DNA of 30,119 nt from Chara braunii (lineage: Eukaryota > Streptophyta > Charophyceae > Charales > Characeae): positions 5,130,185 through 5,160,303 of the forward strand of contig BFEA01000004.1 of NCBI GenBank assembly GCA_003427395.1. Reading direction: 5' to 3'. Shown here piece by piece: positions 1 to 30,119 of the stretch. Under the pieces are notes generated by a model that was not told where the DNA came from, did no database searches, and saw only the letters and a program-made list of their open reading frames with translations. Within the stretch, counting starts at the first letter, position 1. The number at the start of each line of letters is the position of its first letter. The position numbers and the translations under genes were made by a program.

Positions 1-82
1 CATAGAGATCTGTGAAAAAGTTGGTATGTATAGCCACTTTAGTAGTACTGGGTTCTGGATTCGACAAAAAGAATCTTTGTTC

Positions 83-118
83 TGGAAACATAACTGGAAA
101 CATAACTGGAAACATAAC
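83..118. repeat. 12-bp tandem repeat, three copies
   Basis: The unit TGGAAACATAAC occurs three times in a row. It lies in the intron downstream of the last visible SEC10 exon. Confidence 0.85.
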
Positions 119-228
119 AAAGCTATCAACACTAAGAATTTCGTTACTTTGATTTTTCGAGTCCTTGGGTCCCTGGAGATGGATAGAAAATTAGAAATCA
201 TAGAACTAATTAAAAAAGAAATGTAATA

Positions 229-330
229 ATTTGGACCATTTCTTGATCTATGCGTGTCATCCTTGCACAGGGGCCATGCTAATCTTCTCTCTCTGTATCG
301 TTCCAATCTTCACAGATGTCCCAAAGGACC
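229..330 (-). pseudogene. U6 snRNA pseudogene, full length
   Basis: The minus strand carries the whole U6 layout: a 5' hairpin of the plant type (GTCCTTTGGGACATC), ATTGGAACGATACAGAGA, GATTAGCATGGCCCC, CAAGGATGACACGCA and AGAAATGGTCC. Differences from canonical plant U6 include an extra GA before the ACAGAGA-box region ends, a C to T change in CCCCTGTGCAAGG, and altered bases after the hairpin. No plant upstream sequence element or TATA box at the usual Pol III spacing is visible. The U6 5' end abuts an 11-base A run on its own strand. It is therefore read as a retroposed copy, not a working gene. Confidence 0.85.
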
Positions 331-502
331 TTTTTTTTTTTGTAGGTAACTTTTTTGAACACAATTCACTCGCTATGAGTCGCAAGTCGCTAATTTTGGA
401 GGTTTTTTTTTAAAGTAATTCTTTTGAGCCCGACCAATTCAATTACCTGTCAAATCTGGACGGGACATGGCCTTTCAGACATTTTTTAATTTTCATTATA
501 GT

Positions 503-580
503 GGTACGGCGAACCTCATAGCAGTCACATCATCAGTGTGTTTCGGCGAGAACCCCATAGCAGCCACATCCGTGTTTCTC
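503..580. repeat. Imperfect direct duplication
   Basis: Two adjacent diverged copies share the pattern CGGCGA..CCTCATAGCAG.CACATC. No coding content is seen. The stretch 420-900 around it is otherwise unremarkable AT-rich intron. Confidence 0.5.
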
Positions 581-1120
581 ACACATTGCTGTTTGTAACT
601 TTATAAGTTACGGACAACAAAAAAGTTCGTAAATAATAATTTACTAATTAGCGATTTCGCATCGCTCAGTAGTTTCGTACGCCGCATCTATCGCCTGATC
701 CTCCTGGTTACACACCATTGAAATAAATTGGATGAGACATCCCCCACACAAGAAACAAATCAAATAAAAGGCAGACGCATATTATTTGGAATATAGTAGT
801 AACAATAATATACCAAAATGACATAGGAAAGAAATGAGATGGGAGGCACACAAACTTGGATATAGAAACATGAAAACCGAATAACAAAACTGGATGTTTG
901 ACAATTGACATTCTTTTAAATAGCAAACCATGGAATTGGATGGAAGAGGTGCCATCATCAGAGAGTCATGGGGCAAGGTCCCGCTTGCATGGTTTACGAA
1001 GTACCGGCCATTGGCCCCGTAGATTCCATACACAGATGATCGATCGTCCACTTGCCTGGGCCCTTCGGCAAGGTCCTACTTGCCTGGTGCCACTTGTTAT
1101 CTACGCCGATTCTACAGCCA

Positions 1121-1230
1121 ATATATAGTCAAACAGAGCTGCCCGGTAAATCATAGGCAGAGAGGGAGAAGAGTACAATAAACGAGGGGCTGTGACAAAC
1201 TGTTTCGTCGGAGTTTGACCGACTCATCTC
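1121..1230 (-). mobile_element. Retrozyme-like LTR, 5'-truncated copy with damaged hammerhead core
   Basis: Minus-strand relative of the 19910-20072 LTR. It retains stem II (GTCGG..CCGAC), GAAA and the stem III 3' strand (1194-1230). The CTGATGA box has become GAGATGA, and the sequence 5' of it is unrelated, so the cleavage-site strand is missing. It ends at ATATATA like the other copies. A U6 pseudogene on the opposite strand starts about 80 bp away. Confidence 0.7.
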
Positions 1231-1311
1231 TTAATCCGTCCAAGTGGGACCTCGACCTTGTTGGCGCTAAAAGCAAGGGACAGTTTGGAGCTTGAAATAA
1301 CAACATACTGT

Positions 1312-1420
1312 CCTTCGGGACATCCATGAAAATTGGAACGATACAGAGAAGGAAGATTAGCATGGCCCCTGCGCAAGGATGACACGCATAAAACGCATAA
1401 ATCGAGAAATGGTCCAAACT
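1312..1420 (+). pseudogene. U6 snRNA pseudogene, full length
   Basis: Carries GTCCTTCGGGACATCC, AAAATTGGAACGATACAGAG, GATTAGCATGGCCCCTGCGC, AAGGATGACACGCA and ATCGAGAAATGGTCC. It is the copy closest to plant U6. It has a 4-base insertion after GAGAAG and a small duplication (ACGCATAAA twice) in the 3' part. The stretch 25-35 bases upstream is GAGCTTGAAATAACAA, not a convincing TATA box, and no upstream sequence element is seen. An A-rich stretch begins about 20 bases after the 3' end, which fits retroposition. Confidence 0.85.
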
Positions 1421-1554
1421 TAACAGTTAAAACACTAACTAAAAAAAAAAAATAAAAAAAAATTGGTCAGTTGGCAGGATCCCACGAGTATTTACGAAAA
1501 ATCAAGAAAAAAACAAAACAAAAGAGAAGTTACACAAAACAGTGACAAAAAAAG

Positions 1555-1556
<2 letters not shown>

Positions 1557-1612
<56 letters not shown>
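1557..1612. repeat. A homopolymer (56 A) with adjacent 24-bp duplication
   Basis: Uninterrupted A run on the plus strand. It is followed at 1613-1662 by two direct copies of a segment containing CAGAAAGTAGGCAAAGAAAC. On the minus strand it is a T run, so it does not mark a poly(A) tail in the SEC10 sense. Confidence 0.9.
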
Positions 1613-1613
<1 letters not shown>

Positions 1614-2009
1614 AGAAAGTAGGCAAAGAAACAAAACAGAAAGTAGGCAAAGAAACAAAACCTCAAAACCTCGAAGTTTTCTCATCCGGCCATGAAACCA
1701 CCAGAAAAATTGGCCTTGGCCATGACCATCCATTGTTGCCTATAAAGAAAGAATTGTGAAATTCCACAAAGTCCACATTTATAACACCCTTTCCATTGTT
1801 CCAACACAAAATCAGACCACAATTTTAGAAAAAGTGGATGCCTGCATATTCACAGGCGGACTGTGGGCATATATATACCCCAGGTGCTCAAAAGAGACTC
1901 CCAAACTGGGTGTAGATAGCATGCGCAAGCAATCTGCATCATTCTCTTCTCCACTCAAGTCTTTGCTGCCCCTCTCTCTCTTTCCATCCTCTCTCTCTTC
2001 AGTTCTCAC

Positions 2010-24592
<22,583 letters not shown>

Positions 24593-24833
24593 CTGCACAA
24601 TTCATCACACACAATAGTTTCAGGATAGTTAAAAACAAAGAGGCTCCACAGAGAGCACTATTCTTGTTTTGTTTTGTCTTTTCAGACAGCACTAGTCTTT
24701 CCTTGTTTTGCCTCCCGATAAGAAGTTCAGAACAAGATTATTTTTTCTTTTTTTCTTCGCGATGTGTGTGTGTGAGTGGCGTGTGTCATGAGTGGTGCAC
24801 ATACATATGCACTTACTCTTCATGTATGCATGC

Positions 24834-25165
24834 ATGCATACCCACGTGGACGTGTCTGCATGTATTTATGTCTATGTGTGTGGACGTGTCTGCATGCATG
24901 CATGTCTATGTATGTGGACGTGTCTGCATGCATGCAAATGTATGTGGACGTGTCCGCATGCATGCATGTCTATGTATGTGGACGTGTCTGCATGCATGTC
25001 TGCATGCATGCATGTCTATGTATGTGGACGTGTCTGCATGCATCAAAATGTATATGGCCGTGTCTGCATGCATGCAAATGCATGTATGTGGACGTGTCTG
25101 CATGCATGCATGCATGCATGCGTACGTATGTGGACGTGTCTGCATGCATACATGCATCGCTACCT
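24834..25165. repeat. About 34-bp minisatellite (GCATGCATG..TATGTGGACGTGTC)
   Basis: Nine or so units of variable length, each with TGGACGTGTCTGCATGCATG and a variable TCTATGTATG segment. All three plus-strand frames stay open across it, giving Cys-, Met- and His-rich translations of up to about 210 residues. It lies in the intron upstream of the first visible SEC10 exon, with no homology or codon signal, so it is not called a gene. Confidence 0.9.
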
Positions 25166-25259
25166 CCTCTCACAAATTTCGAATGCAAGAATCGTGGCAC
25201 AAATGTCGTTGAGCGTGCAAGGTGTGTGCACGTGTGGACATGATAACAAAGAAGAGAAT

Positions 25260-26440
25260 GACGAGGAAGAAAGAACAGCAGGAGAAGGGGAAGAAGAAAG
25301 GAAAGAGACACACGGTACTTGTGATGGACTTCTACTTTCTAGGCTAGTGGCTGTGGGGGACCATCAAAAAGTGCACCGAAAGGGCCGCAAGCAATAGCAA
25401 GTGCACCGACGTTAAGACACAGATTACGGCGTCCACTGCCGGACTCCCAGAAAACGGGCCCCGTACTTTGGCCTTGCAAAACTCTATTTGATTAGGCAGG
25501 CTAGGTCATAGGTAGTAGCACTGCTTTAACAGAAAAACAAAGACGAGGGAAAGGAGAACCAAACGAGAGAGAGAGAGAGAGGAGGCGGAATAGTGAGATA
25601 AAGAGCAGAAAAGGGGGGTTGGGGAGAGGAGGCAAGAGCGAATTAAAGAGAAGACAACAGTGAGGACGAGCAAAACAGAGAGAGAGAGAGAGAGGGCGGT
25701 TCTCAAGTGCCCACATCATCTCCACTTTCCCCCAGCCCCACTCTGGGACAAACCATCAAGCTTCCTAAGTCCGGCGGTACCCGATTGAACAAAATGTGGC
25801 AAGCGGTGGTGTGCCATGGCATTCCTCTCCAAAGAAGATACGCCTCCGCCCACCGCCCACCGCCCACCGCCCACCCCAATACTACACATGCGTGCGTACC
25901 CAGTTCATGGCATCCGGCAGTGAGCAACTAGTACCAGATGGCTGCCACATGCGGAAGCGGACGTATGCTCATGCAGATAGGCCTTGACGAGCGAACAACA
26001 GAGAGGAGGAGGGGGCTGACAGTGGTTGCCCCAGTTTCTTCCATTCGGCAGCCAGCAAGCAACTACCGTAGTGCTATATGGCATTCCTCTCCGATGAGGA
26101 GACCCTCCTTCCCCCACCGGAATTCGACAAACCCCGTGGCAGCCACCAACTTGCACCAGATTCCATCCCTACCCCATTACCATACCCTCCCCACCCAAAC
26201 CCCCCCCCCCCCCCCCCCAAAAAAAAAGAAAGAAAGGAGAAAAAAGGATACCCTCCTTCCCCCACCAGGATAACACATACAGACAGGGAAGATCGGACTG
26301 GATAGTGAACAAAAGCGGGAGAACTCAAAGAAATACATAGTACCATTGGAAAAAAAAAAAAAAGCGGGAGAACGGGGGCTGGAAAGTAGTTCCTGACTTT
26401 CTGCCACGTGGCAGCCGAACAGCTTGGCCTTTTCTCTGCA
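25260..26440. other. Intronic stretch of simple and low-complexity sequence
   Basis: Contains GA-rich runs (25566-25583 and 25676-25695), a CCCACCG repeat (25853-25875), a C run at 26201-26218 and an A run at 26349-26363. TATGGCATTCCTCTCC-like sequence occurs at 25817 and 26079. No SEC10 exon or other gene is recognised. Confidence 0.6.
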
Positions 26441-26450
26441 TGAAATGTTC

Positions 26451-26570
26451 CATCACACGTGCAACAGCAATAGATGCCAAGCATCTTTTGCATTTTTAAA
26501 GATTTATAAACATCACACATGCAACAGCAATAGATGCCAAGCATCTTTTGCATTTTTAAAGATTTATACT
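26451..26570. repeat. 60-bp tandem duplication
   Basis: Two adjacent 60-bp copies starting CATCACAC(G/A)TGCAACAGC are identical except for one G/A difference and the very last bases. The near identity implies a recent duplication. Confidence 0.95.
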
Positions 26571-26704
26571 TTTTTTTTTTTGGCCCCCTCAAGGAATGAA
26601 AGGCCATAGCTTTTTGTAACTAAAGCAATCTGATCCATCCATCCTTCCATGAGATCCATCGGAAAAATCTCGGACTTCTTCAGGATCCCCTACCGCTTTC
26701 TGTA

Positions 26705-26945
26705 CGAGTAAAAGACGACTAGGAGTCGTACGGGCATAATCACACAGGGGACCTTCCTGGTACATATCCGACCCGCCACACAGAGGGGACTTTCCTGGTA
26801 CGTATCGGAGTGGCCACGATGGCCAGATTCATCCTGAGAAAACGACTAGAAGGCCTACAGGCATGCATGATCACACAAGGGACTTTCCTGGTACGTATCG
26901 GACTGGCCACGACGGCCAGATTCATCCTAAGAAGCTCGTGAGAGC
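26705..26945. repeat. About 110-bp tandem repeat, about two and a half units
   Basis: The unit contains GGGGACTTTCCTGGTACGTA, TCGGA(C/G)TGGCCACGA, GGCCAGATTCATCCT, an ACGACTAG(A/G)AG block and ATCACACA. The first unit is partial. Confidence 0.85.
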
Positions 26946-27020
26946 ATATGAGTATGCCCAAGCCTGATTTGTACATAGCATGATTCAGAAAAGAAGGCCA
27001 GTCAACCTTTGGGAAGACTA

Positions 27021-27124
27021 TCGTCTTCCCCCGAGCACAACGCACCCTAAAAATGAATGTATACAAACTATATTTCCGGCCAGATACATCCAAAATGAGG
27101 GTGCGTTGTGTTCGGGGGAAGACG
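27021..27124. mobile_element. TA-flanked MITE (GTCTTCCCCC family), inserted in a U6 copy
   Basis: About 104 bp with termini TCGTCTTCCCCCGAGCACAA and its complement TTGTGTTCGGGGGAAGACGG, extending to ACGCACCCT on each side. TA is found on both sides (27019-27020, 27125-27126), as for Tc1/mariner-type insertions. The right flank is the 3' half of U6, beginning at GCATGG. A second copy is at 28814-28914 and a partial one at 29118-29160. Confidence 0.85.
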
Positions 27125-27160
27125 GTAGCATGGCCTCTGCACAAGGATGACACGCATAAA
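27125..27160 (+). pseudogene. U6 snRNA pseudogene, 3' part (interrupted by MITE)
   Basis: Reads TAGCATGGCCTCTGCACAAG, then GATGACACGCATAAA. The U6 part stops abruptly at the dispersed repeat R1. The left flank of the MITE ends GGGAAGACTA, comparable with the U6 sequence GAGAAGATTA. More of the U6 5' half is not clearly recognisable. Confidence 0.75.
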
Positions 27161-27398
27161 TGCCTGCCAAACACGGACTGAGACACGCAGCTGAGTTCTG
27201 AGTTTTGCTCATGGAATGAATGTCTTACCGAGTTTCCTAAGTCTGTGTGAGTGCGTGCTTGCTGGTCTGCATGCCTGTCTGAGTGCTTCTCGGCTTGAGT
27301 GTGTGTGTGACCCGCAAGGGCACTTGGTAGTTCGGCAGGCCCGAAGGGCCGGTACTTATCTGTGGCCGTGACATTGAGGGGGTTGCAGCGGGGAAAGA
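27160..27398 (-). repeat. Dispersed repeat R1, copy 2 (inverted)
   Basis: Inverted relative to 12443-12697 with the same order of blocks. One end is fused to the U6 fragment, the other to the GGATAAGAT satellite. The long minus-strand open frame across 26740-27414 crosses several unrelated repeats and is not a gene. Confidence 0.75.
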
Positions 27399-27404
27399 TG
27401 GATA

Positions 27405-28165
27405 AGACGTTCAAAATAAAAACGGATGAATGGATGAATGAATGGATAAGATGGTAGTAAGATGGCTGGACAAGATGGATAGATAGATGAGATCAACGGA
27501 TGGATTGGATGGATAAGATGAATGGATGGATGGATGGATAAGATGTGATAAGATGGATGGATGGATGGATAAGATGTGACAAGATGGTAGGATGGATGGA
27601 TAAGATGTGATAAGATGGTAAGATGAATGGACAAGATGGATAGATGGATGAGATGAACGGATTGATCGAACGGACGAGATGAACGGATTGATCAAACGGA
27701 TGAGATGAACGGATTGATCAAACGAATAATGAGATGACGGATTGATCAAACGAATGAGATGAACAGATTGATTAGATGGATGAGATGAACGGATGGATTC
27801 GATGGATAAGATAGGTAAATGCTTACGATGGATAAGATGGATAAGATGGATGAATAAGATGGACGGATATGATGAATAAGATGGACGGATATGATGGATA
27901 TGGTGGATAAGATGGTGGATTGATTGGATGAATGAGATGAACGGATGGATTAGATGGATAAGATAGGTAAGATGCTTACGTTGGATAGGATGGATAAGAT
28001 GGATAGGATGGATAGGATGGATAAGATGGATAGGATGGATAGGATGGATAAGATGGATAAGATGGACGGATATGATGGATAAGATGGATAAGATGGTGGA
28101 TTGGTGGATAGGATGAATGGATGAGAAGGATATACGGAAGACTATAGACGGATAAGATCCATCAT
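27405..28165. repeat. (GGATGGATAAGAT)n satellite
   Basis: About 760 bp of GGAT, AAGAT, GAAC and TGAT modules. A longer-period subsection occurs at 27640-27790 (about 30-bp unit with GAACGGATTGATCAAACG) and another at 27950-28080. Confidence 0.93.
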
Positions 28166-28600
28166 GGATACGATTGCTGGTTAAGATTGAAGGACAATAT
28201 TGATGAGAGGAAAGATGGGAGATGGATCTATAAGATCATGGAGATCCGTCCGAGCTGGTAAGTGGGACAAAGATTGGGGCAAGTTACTATAGTACGCCGC
28301 CAAGGGGACGAGACTCGTAAGAGACGCGGACGAGCTGCGCGCCGATAAACCGCCGCCGAAGGCTTGGGAATACTTCGACGATCCTTCCGCGAAGGTTCGG
28401 CAAGCTTGCGAGACGGGAAGGATCGGCAGACGCCTCCCGGGGAAGGATCGTTCCACGAAGGTTCCACGAAGGTTCCGAGGGAGAGGGTGCAAGGTTGAGG
28501 GCTTCGTCTAGACGATAACGAATTGTTAAGTACAANGTGGAGTACTTTATATCCTCTACGAGGCGGCCGCTAAACACGCGAAACCTATACACACTTATAA
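28166..28600. other. GC-richer stretch with an N at 28536
   Basis: Contains the short direct repeat GTTCCACGAAG (28450-28475) and several GAAGGTTC(C/G) blocks. Minus-strand frames up to about 100 residues exist, but none resembles a known protein. The N marks an assembly gap; no flanking duplication is obvious there. Confidence 0.5.
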
Positions 28601-28604
28601 CCAT

Positions 28605-28760
28605 CGGAGCAACGTTCGGCAGTAGACTCGGACAAGAGAAGATTCGGCCGTAGGCTCGGAGAAGATTCGTTTTGTAATTAAAAAAAAAAAAAAAAAAAAA
28701 AAAGGAATATGGGAGAAGATTCGTTGCCGAAGGTGCTGTTGAGATTATCCCTTGCCACGC
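28605..28760. repeat. GAAGATTCGGC minisatellite, inverted arm
   Basis: Three or so units of the form CTCGGA.AAGATTCG, interrupted by an A run at 28680-28703. They are in opposite orientation to the array at 28925-29100. Confidence 0.7.
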
Positions 28761-28813
28761 TGCTGCCGAACCTCTTACAGACCTTCCTGGAAGCTAAGTC
28801 CAATTATTCTCTA

Positions 28814-28914
28814 CCGTCTTCCCCCAAACATAACTCACCCTGAAAATTAATGTATACAAGCTATTTTTCCAGCCAGGTGCAGCGAAAATGAGGGTGCGTT
28901 GTGTTCCGGGGAAG
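28814..28914. mobile_element. TA-flanked MITE (GTCTTCCCCC family), copy 2
   Basis: About 101 bp. Left terminus CCGTCTTCCCCCAAACATAA preceded by TA. Right terminus TGTTCCGGGGAAGATGG followed by CA instead of TA. The interior AATGTATACAAGCTATTTTT and CCAGCC match the 27021 copy. It sits between the two oppositely oriented minisatellite arms. Confidence 0.85.
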
Positions 28915-28924
28915 ATGGCAGGCC

Positions 28925-29105
28925 TACGGCCGAATCTTCTCCGAACCAACTGCCGAATCTTCCCCGAGCCCTCCGCCGAATCTTCTCTCCGAGCCCACCG
29001 CCGAGTCTTCTCCGACCCCTCCCCCGAATCTTCCCCGAACCTTCCCCCGAAACTTCTGTTCTCCGAGTCCACTGCCGAATGTTGCTGCGGCGACCGCCGA
29101 GCTGT
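28925..29105. repeat. About 24-bp minisatellite (CCGCCGAATCTTCTCCGAGCCC)
   Basis: Seven or so diverged units on the plus strand. All three plus-strand frames remain open, giving Pro-, Ser- and Glu-rich translations that are not considered genuine. Confidence 0.85.
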
Positions 29106-29117
29106 CTGGGATCCTCA

Positions 29118-29160
29118 CAACCACCCTCATTTTCGCTGCAACTGGCCGGAGCTTGTATAC
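29118..29160 (-). mobile_element. GTCTTCCCCC-family MITE, internal fragment
   Basis: ACCCTCATTTTCGCTGCAAC, TGGCCGGAGCTTGTATACAT and TA are the reverse complement of the middle and right part of the 28814 copy. Both termini are missing. Confidence 0.7.
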
Positions 29161-29270
29161 ATTACTAGGTTCAATTCCTTGTCGAACGGAGAAGATCCTG
29201 CTGCTCAGATGGAGAACCACCACGATTTGCCTACATAAAAATAGGTAAGTGTATAATAAATCAATACTTA

Positions 29271-29350
29271 AATCCTCTTTTCCCCCTCTGCCTACGATTT
29301 ACCGGGCAGTTTTGTTTGACGATATATATATCGTCACATGAATATAAGAG
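29271..29350 (+). mobile_element. Retrozyme-like LTR 3' end with primer-binding-site motif
   Basis: CTCTGCCTACGATTTACCGG, GCAGTTTTGTTTGACGATATAT and ATATCGTCA continue directly into CATGAATATAAGAGCGC, a decayed form of the TGATATCAGAGC motif. The LTR end and the motif are in the same orientation here, linking the hammerhead LTR family to an LTR-type element. The hammerhead part of the LTR has been lost. Confidence 0.65.
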
Positions 29351-29520
29351 CGCAATGGCGAAAAAAACAGAGGAAAACAAGAAAAAAAGCATTCGTGTTT
29401 TTTATCTTCTTTCTTACAACTCCCCCTGTTCAGAACCTCTTGCGTACAAGGCCCCCCACGTGGATGTAGGTTGAGCGGCGGCTGACCCATCCCCGTGTGT
29501 CATATCGACCCACTTGCACG
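29351..29520 (+). mobile_element. Non-coding leader repeat, copy 2
   Basis: Matches 20536-20700 over nearly its whole length with about 10 percent differences by eye, ending at CGACCCACTTGCACG before a TA run. Confidence 0.75.
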
Positions 29521-29639
29521 AGATATATATATATATCTATGTGTGTTTCAGTCATAGATTGCCACTACGTTGTTCTTTCGCTTCAGCGAAGGATTGATGT
29601 CTTATTGATTAACCCATCGAGCAAGCAGCGTATAATACT

Positions 29640-29890
29640 TCAATAATCCATGATGATGACCATAAGCCCCCATCAATCAATCTATTACCGACGATCGATT
29701 AACGGTCAACGGTCATCGCTAATTAGATCAATCGATAGTCCGAATGATCAATCAATAATCGATCAATGGTTTAACCGACTGGTAAGCAATCAACGATAAT
29801 TGATCATCGATGATTGATTATCGTTGATTCGACAGGGGATTAATAAATTATCAATTAAGCCACTGATTAGTCGATGATTGATTGAGGTAC
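29640..29890. repeat. Degenerate GATCAATC-type repeat rich in short palindromes
   Basis: Modules such as ATCAATC, ATCGAT, GATTGAT and TGATCATCGATGATTGATTA recur in both orientations. It is related in composition to the 18420-18840 satellite. Confidence 0.75.
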
Positions 29891-30119
29891 ACAGATGTAT
29901 ACGTATAATATACAACTGAGAGAAGGCAAAAAAAGGGAGGGTGAAAACGAAAAAGAACGGGAGAGTGGAGTTGGGAGAAGGGAGCAGAGGGGGGGTGGTT
30001 GATTAAGGTACACACGTATGTGTGTATACAACTGAGACGAGGGAAAAAGAGGGAGGGTGGAAACGAAAAAGAACGGAAGAGTGGGGTTGGGAGAAGGGGG
30101 AGAACGGGAAGAGGAAGGG
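29881..30119. repeat. About 117-bp tandem duplication, purine rich
   Basis: Two units, each running GATT(G/A)AGGTACACA, TATACAACTGAGA, AAAGGGAGGGTG and AACGAAAAAGAACGG to TTGGGAGAAGGG. The second is cut by the window end. Confidence 0.9.

Noticed and set aside
1312-1420. Functional U6 snRNA gene
   Set aside because: Insertions inside the conserved region, a 3' duplication, and no plant upstream element or TATA box at the expected spacing.
26740-27414. 224-residue minus-strand open frame
   Set aside because: It runs through a tandem repeat, a MITE, a U6 fragment and repeat R1. No coherent protein is present.
28181-28492. Minus-strand coding exon in the upstream intron (for the missing SEC10 N-terminus)
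   Set aside because: The translations show none of the expected N-terminal SEC10 residues and contain short direct repeats.

Overview
The window is nuclear DNA of a streptophyte (plant-lineage eukaryote). The gene in it is a plant-type exocyst SEC10, and the U6 snRNA copies carry the plant-type 5' hairpin. Tiny exons in multi-kilobase introns, many AATC/GATT-type simple repeats and many small non-autonomous elements suggest a large-genome charophyte alga such as Chara. That organism call is an inference and other large-genome streptophytes are not excluded.

One protein-coding gene is supported, and it runs through the window on the minus strand. Twelve consecutive internal exons of SEC10 (EXOC5 family) lie between 24592 and 2010. 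They join in frame at GT..AG boundaries into 465 codons. The N-terminal exons should lie beyond 30119 and the C-terminal half beyond position 1. About 1.4 kb is coding in 22.6 kb, so almost everything else is intron.

Intron content, left to right. 1-2009: two full-length U6 snRNA pseudogenes, a retrozyme-like LTR fragment and a 56-A run. 2169-5063: microsatellites and a short inverted-repeat transposon (MITE). 5659-8153: a U6 copy split by an LTR, another U6 copy, a G run and an assembly gap flanked by a duplicated segment. 8231-12880: simple repeats, a second gap with a duplication, a U6 fragment and a dispersed repeat. 12992-15225: a long CT/CA microsatellite. 16590-19444: a composite minisatellite, a 61-C run, a second MITE copy and a GATT-type satellite. 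19547-24517: several LTR copies with hammerhead ribozyme cores, primer-binding-site-like motifs, a foldback element, GC-rich nested repeats and a tRNA-derived SINE head. 24593-30119, the intron upstream of the first exon seen: minisatellites, tandem duplications, a TA-flanked MITE apparently inserted in a U6 copy, a GGATAAGAT satellite and another LTR end with primer-binding site.

The most interesting signal is a repeat family of about 160 bp. One copy (19910-20072) encodes on the minus strand what appears to be an intact type III hammerhead ribozyme with all three helices. The family also carries initiator-tRNA-Met-type primer-binding motifs and a shared non-coding leader. Together these fit retrozymes, which are non-autonomous hammerhead-bearing LTR retroelements. 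The intact ribozyme is in sense within a SEC10 intron, so it could cut the pre-mRNA.
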